Shown here: one piece after another, positions 12,675 through 14,299 of the stretch
Layout: each line of letters opens with the position of its first letter
How positions within the stretch are numbered: the stretch's first letter is position 1
NCBI GenBank assembly: GCA_001003205.1
Contig: LCOU01000023.1
Coordinates: 1 to 14,299, forward strand
DNA from: Parcubacteria group bacterium GW2011_GWA2_47_8b
GTDB taxonomy: Bacteria; Patescibacteriota; Minisyncoccia; UBA6257; WO2-44-18
Reading direction: 5' to 3'
DNA length: 14,299 bases
Program-made: the position numbers and the translations under genes
The notes under the pieces: model-generated
Told to the model about the DNA's origin: nothing
Databases searched by the model: none
What the model saw: the letters and a program-made list of their open reading frames with translations, nothing else

Positions 12675-13910
12675 ATGAATAAAATATTATTTATCGCGGG
12701 TTTAGTAGTGGTTTTAATAAGCGGCGGCGCGCTGTCGTTTGCGCAAACTGCCACGCAGGGTGTTTCAACCGACGCGGCTATACCGATTACCTCCGTATCA
12801 AGCGTGGCTCCCGTTGAAAAATGCGGCGTAAATACTTTTCAAGCAAACGATCAATGCAGTGACAAGTCTTTTAGAAGTGCTTATTTTCAGTGCTATGACG
12901 GCTACGAAGAGAAGCAATCAGATAATTCCTGCAAATCATCCGAAGAATGGCAAGAATACGGCAAAAAAATATGTGCTTCGCGCTGTGCCGTCGTAAAACC
13001 GATGCCGATGCCAGCTCCAATGCCCGTGCCAGCGCCCATTCCCACTGTTGCAAAGCCCGTTCCGGCTGTTTCTACTTGCAATCTGAACGAACCGTCAATG
13101 CGGGAATATGACCAGCTGATTATCCAGTTGCGCAAAGCGGAAGCGGCCGGAGATAAACAATTGGCCCAGGAAATAACGGATAAAATAATCTCGCTGAAGC
13201 GGGAAATTGCCAAGAATCAGGAAGGTTGCAAAACGGGTTCGGCAACACCCATTCCAATCGCGGAGCCGGCAAAACCGACGGTGGTGGGTTCGGGTTCGGG
13301 CGTCGGGATAGACTCCTACTATCGCCAGAAACTGCAAAAGGTTATGTCCGCCAACGATGGCGCCGAAAAGCAAATAGAGTCGCTCAAGATTCTGCGTTCG
13401 GAAATAGACAGCATGATTGAAAAAATGATAGCCGGCAGAACAGAGTTTAACGCGTCTGAAGTCAGTGGCCTGGTGTCGGAAGTAAAAGTTTTACCCGGCG
13501 AAATAAAGGCCAACGAAATTTCCGTTAAAACAACTGATAAAAAAATTAAAATTGACGTTGGCGCGAAAGAGTTGAGTATAGAGCCGAAAGAAAAAGAGGT
13601 TATCGTCAATGACGGAGAAATTAACGTTAAAGCTGAAGCGGTATCAATCAAAGATAATGTTCTTAGCGTTGGCAATTCCGAAGTAAAACTATCCCCCAGC
13701 GAAGTAATTAATAAACTGCAGTTGGCGCCGAAAGTCATGGAGCTGAAAGAAGAGAACTCCGTGGCGGTATACAAAATGAAAATAGATGAGAAACGAAAAC
13801 TTTTTGGATTTATTCCGATTACGATTGAAAAATCGGTCAATGCCGATGCCGCTAACGGCAATGTTGTAAGCGAAACGAGGCCGTGGTGGAGTTTCTTATC
13901 CACCAAATAA
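12675..13910 (+). CDS. Secreted Cys-rich, Pro-rich multidomain protein of unknown function
   Basis: I do not recognise the family. The 411-residue protein starts with a clear Sec signal peptide: basic MNK, hydrophobic core to about residue 20, and likely cleavage after SFA or AQT near residue 24. A cysteine-rich domain follows (C50, C61, C73, C86, C100, C104), with C135 and C185 later. The even number and spacing suggest disulfides outside the cell. A proline linker spans about 109-131 (PMPMPAPMPVPAPIP and on). Residues about 140-182 and 213-252 are helical and charged, possibly coiled coils. Residues about 265-345 repeat short strand-like segments (EISVKTTDKKIKIDV, KELSIEPKEKEVIV, GEINVKAEAVSIKD, VLSVGNSEVKLS) as in a beta-solenoid or beta-sandwich. 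The end, IPITIEKSVNADAAN...WWSFL, lacks a membrane anchor. A structural or adhesive surface role is inference only. Confidence 0.82.
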   Translation: MNKILFIAGLVVVLISGGALSFAQTATQGVSTDAAIPITSVSSVAPVEKCGVNTFQANDQCSDKSFRSAYFQCYDGYEEKQSDNSCKSSEEWQEYGKKICASRCAVVKPMPMPAPMPVPAPIPTVAKPVPAVSTCNLNEPSMREYDQLIIQLRKAEAAGDKQLAQEITDKIISLKREIAKNQEGCKTGSATPIPIAEPAKPTVVGSGSGVGIDSYYRQKLQKVMSANDGAEKQIESLKILRSEIDSMIEKMIAGRTEFNASEVSGLVSEVKVLPGEIKANEISVKTTDKKIKIDVGAKELSIEPKEKEVIVNDGEINVKAEAVSIKDNVLSVGNSEVKLSPSEVINKLQLAPKVMELKEENSVAVYKMKIDEKRKLFGFIPITIEKSVNADAANGNVVSETRPWWSFLSTK

Positions 13911-13935
13911 AAAATCCCCGATTTCATTTCGGGGA
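13909..13935 (-). terminator. Intrinsic terminator, active on the minus strand
   Basis: The minus strand reads CCCCGA, a 7-base loop, TCGGGG and then ATTTTTT. This fits termination of the leftward gene that ends at 13938. The same hairpin lies directly behind the stop of the rightward secreted-protein gene, but on that strand it is followed by AGGTTAATG with no T-run, so it is strong in only one direction. Confidence 0.75.
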
Positions 13936-13937
13936 GG

Positions 13938-14299
13938 TTAATGATATCTTTTGACGCCCAGGCGCCTTCTCGCAAGCTCCAGCCTGTTCATCAACGAAAG
14001 TACGGAGCCCGCGGTCTCAAGGCTATAACTGGCGCAGAACATACCCTTTTCCCATTCCTGGAATCGGGCATTAATCAATCGCGCCTTGCCGTTCGTGTCT
14101 TTCTGCATCGCGCGGTAGAGCCGCAAAAATTTCTTGCGCGCGTCTTTCGGAGATTTTGCCAGAAATAATTCGGCGTAATCGAAGAAGTTCAAAGTAGCAT
14201 TTGACGGCCCACCGAAAATTTCTTGGTACTGCTTGGCGGTTAAAGATTTTCTCCACTTCAAATCGTCTTTGGAATAGACCTTTTTCTGCTCATCTAAAA
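13938..14299 (-). CDS. Unrecognised protein, 5'-partial at the window edge
   Basis: The frame is open from the right edge to a TAA at 13938-13940, giving at least 120 residues (LDEQKKVYSKDDLKWRKSL...ARRRLGVKRYH). An internal TTG at 14259-14261 could be a start, but there is no ribosome binding site before it. The upstream codons read like normal coding sequence, so I treat the gene as continuing beyond the window. The product is basic, soluble and largely helical by composition (AKSPKDARKKFLRLYRAMQKD, LMNRLELARRRLG). No motif is recognised. It converges on the secreted-protein gene and is followed by a good terminator, which supports its reality. Confidence 0.65.
   Translation of the reverse strand, partial: LDEQKKVYSKDDLKWRKSLTAKQYQEIFGGPSNATLNFFDYAELFLAKSPKDARKKFLRLYRAMQKDTNGKARLINARFQEWEKGMFCASYSLETAGSVLSLMNRLELARRRLGVKRYH

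Overview
This 14.3 kb window looks like a chromosomal segment of a small-genome bacterium of the Candidate Phyla Radiation (Patescibacteria, most like a Parcubacterium). This assignment is inferred from gene content, not from a marker-gene comparison. The evidence is a UvrC of only 402 residues that ends after its nuclease domain, a tight uvrC / holin-like / secG / solute-binding-protein / murD / tRNA-Asp / ddl run, very short intergenic spacers, four tRNAs none of which encodes a full CCA end, and short palindromic elements inserted in frame as the peptide LPAGRQ. In sampled lines base composition is about 43% GC, except for one island near 67%.

Layout. Bases 1-1619 (minus) hold groES followed by groEL. 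groEL runs off the left edge and is broken by an internal deletion with a frameshift. Bases 1659-2596 (minus) hold a two-gene unit: a NADAR-family hydrolase and a GNAT acetyltransferase. A tRNA-His follows. Bases 2765-3262 carry an isolated GC-rich transcription unit with its own promoter, strong Shine-Dalgarno and intrinsic terminator, encoding a small membrane-anchored protein of unknown function. Next come an NlpC/P60 peptidase (minus) and, divergent from it, the zinc protease htpX. A two-helix membrane protein and tRNA-Arg(GCG) follow on the plus strand.

From 11046 down to 5447 lies a minus-strand block: uvrC, a PF04020-type membrane protein, secG, a broken family-5 solute-binding protein, murD, tRNA-Asp and ddl. 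It joins DNA repair, protein secretion and peptidoglycan precursor synthesis: MurD adds D-Glu and Ddl makes the D-Ala-D-Ala dipeptide. tRNA-Ser, an ArnT-type glycosyltransferase, a secreted Cys/Pro-rich protein and an unrecognised partial gene complete the right end.

Main points of interest. (1) Several genes have a -10 promoter box so close to the ATG (6 nt in three cases) that the mRNA should be leaderless, while only two genes have a clear Shine-Dalgarno. (2) Two normally conserved genes are damaged: groEL has lost its ATP-binding segment, and the solute-binding protein has lost its middle and gained a hairpin element. Either real decay or local misassembly could explain these. (3) Short repeats are inserted in frame in ddl and twice in uvrC. 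(4) The GC-rich single-gene unit abuts a long inverted repeat. I found no CRISPR array, transposase, phage structural gene or recognisable defence operon. The NADAR gene is the nearest thing to a defence-related candidate.
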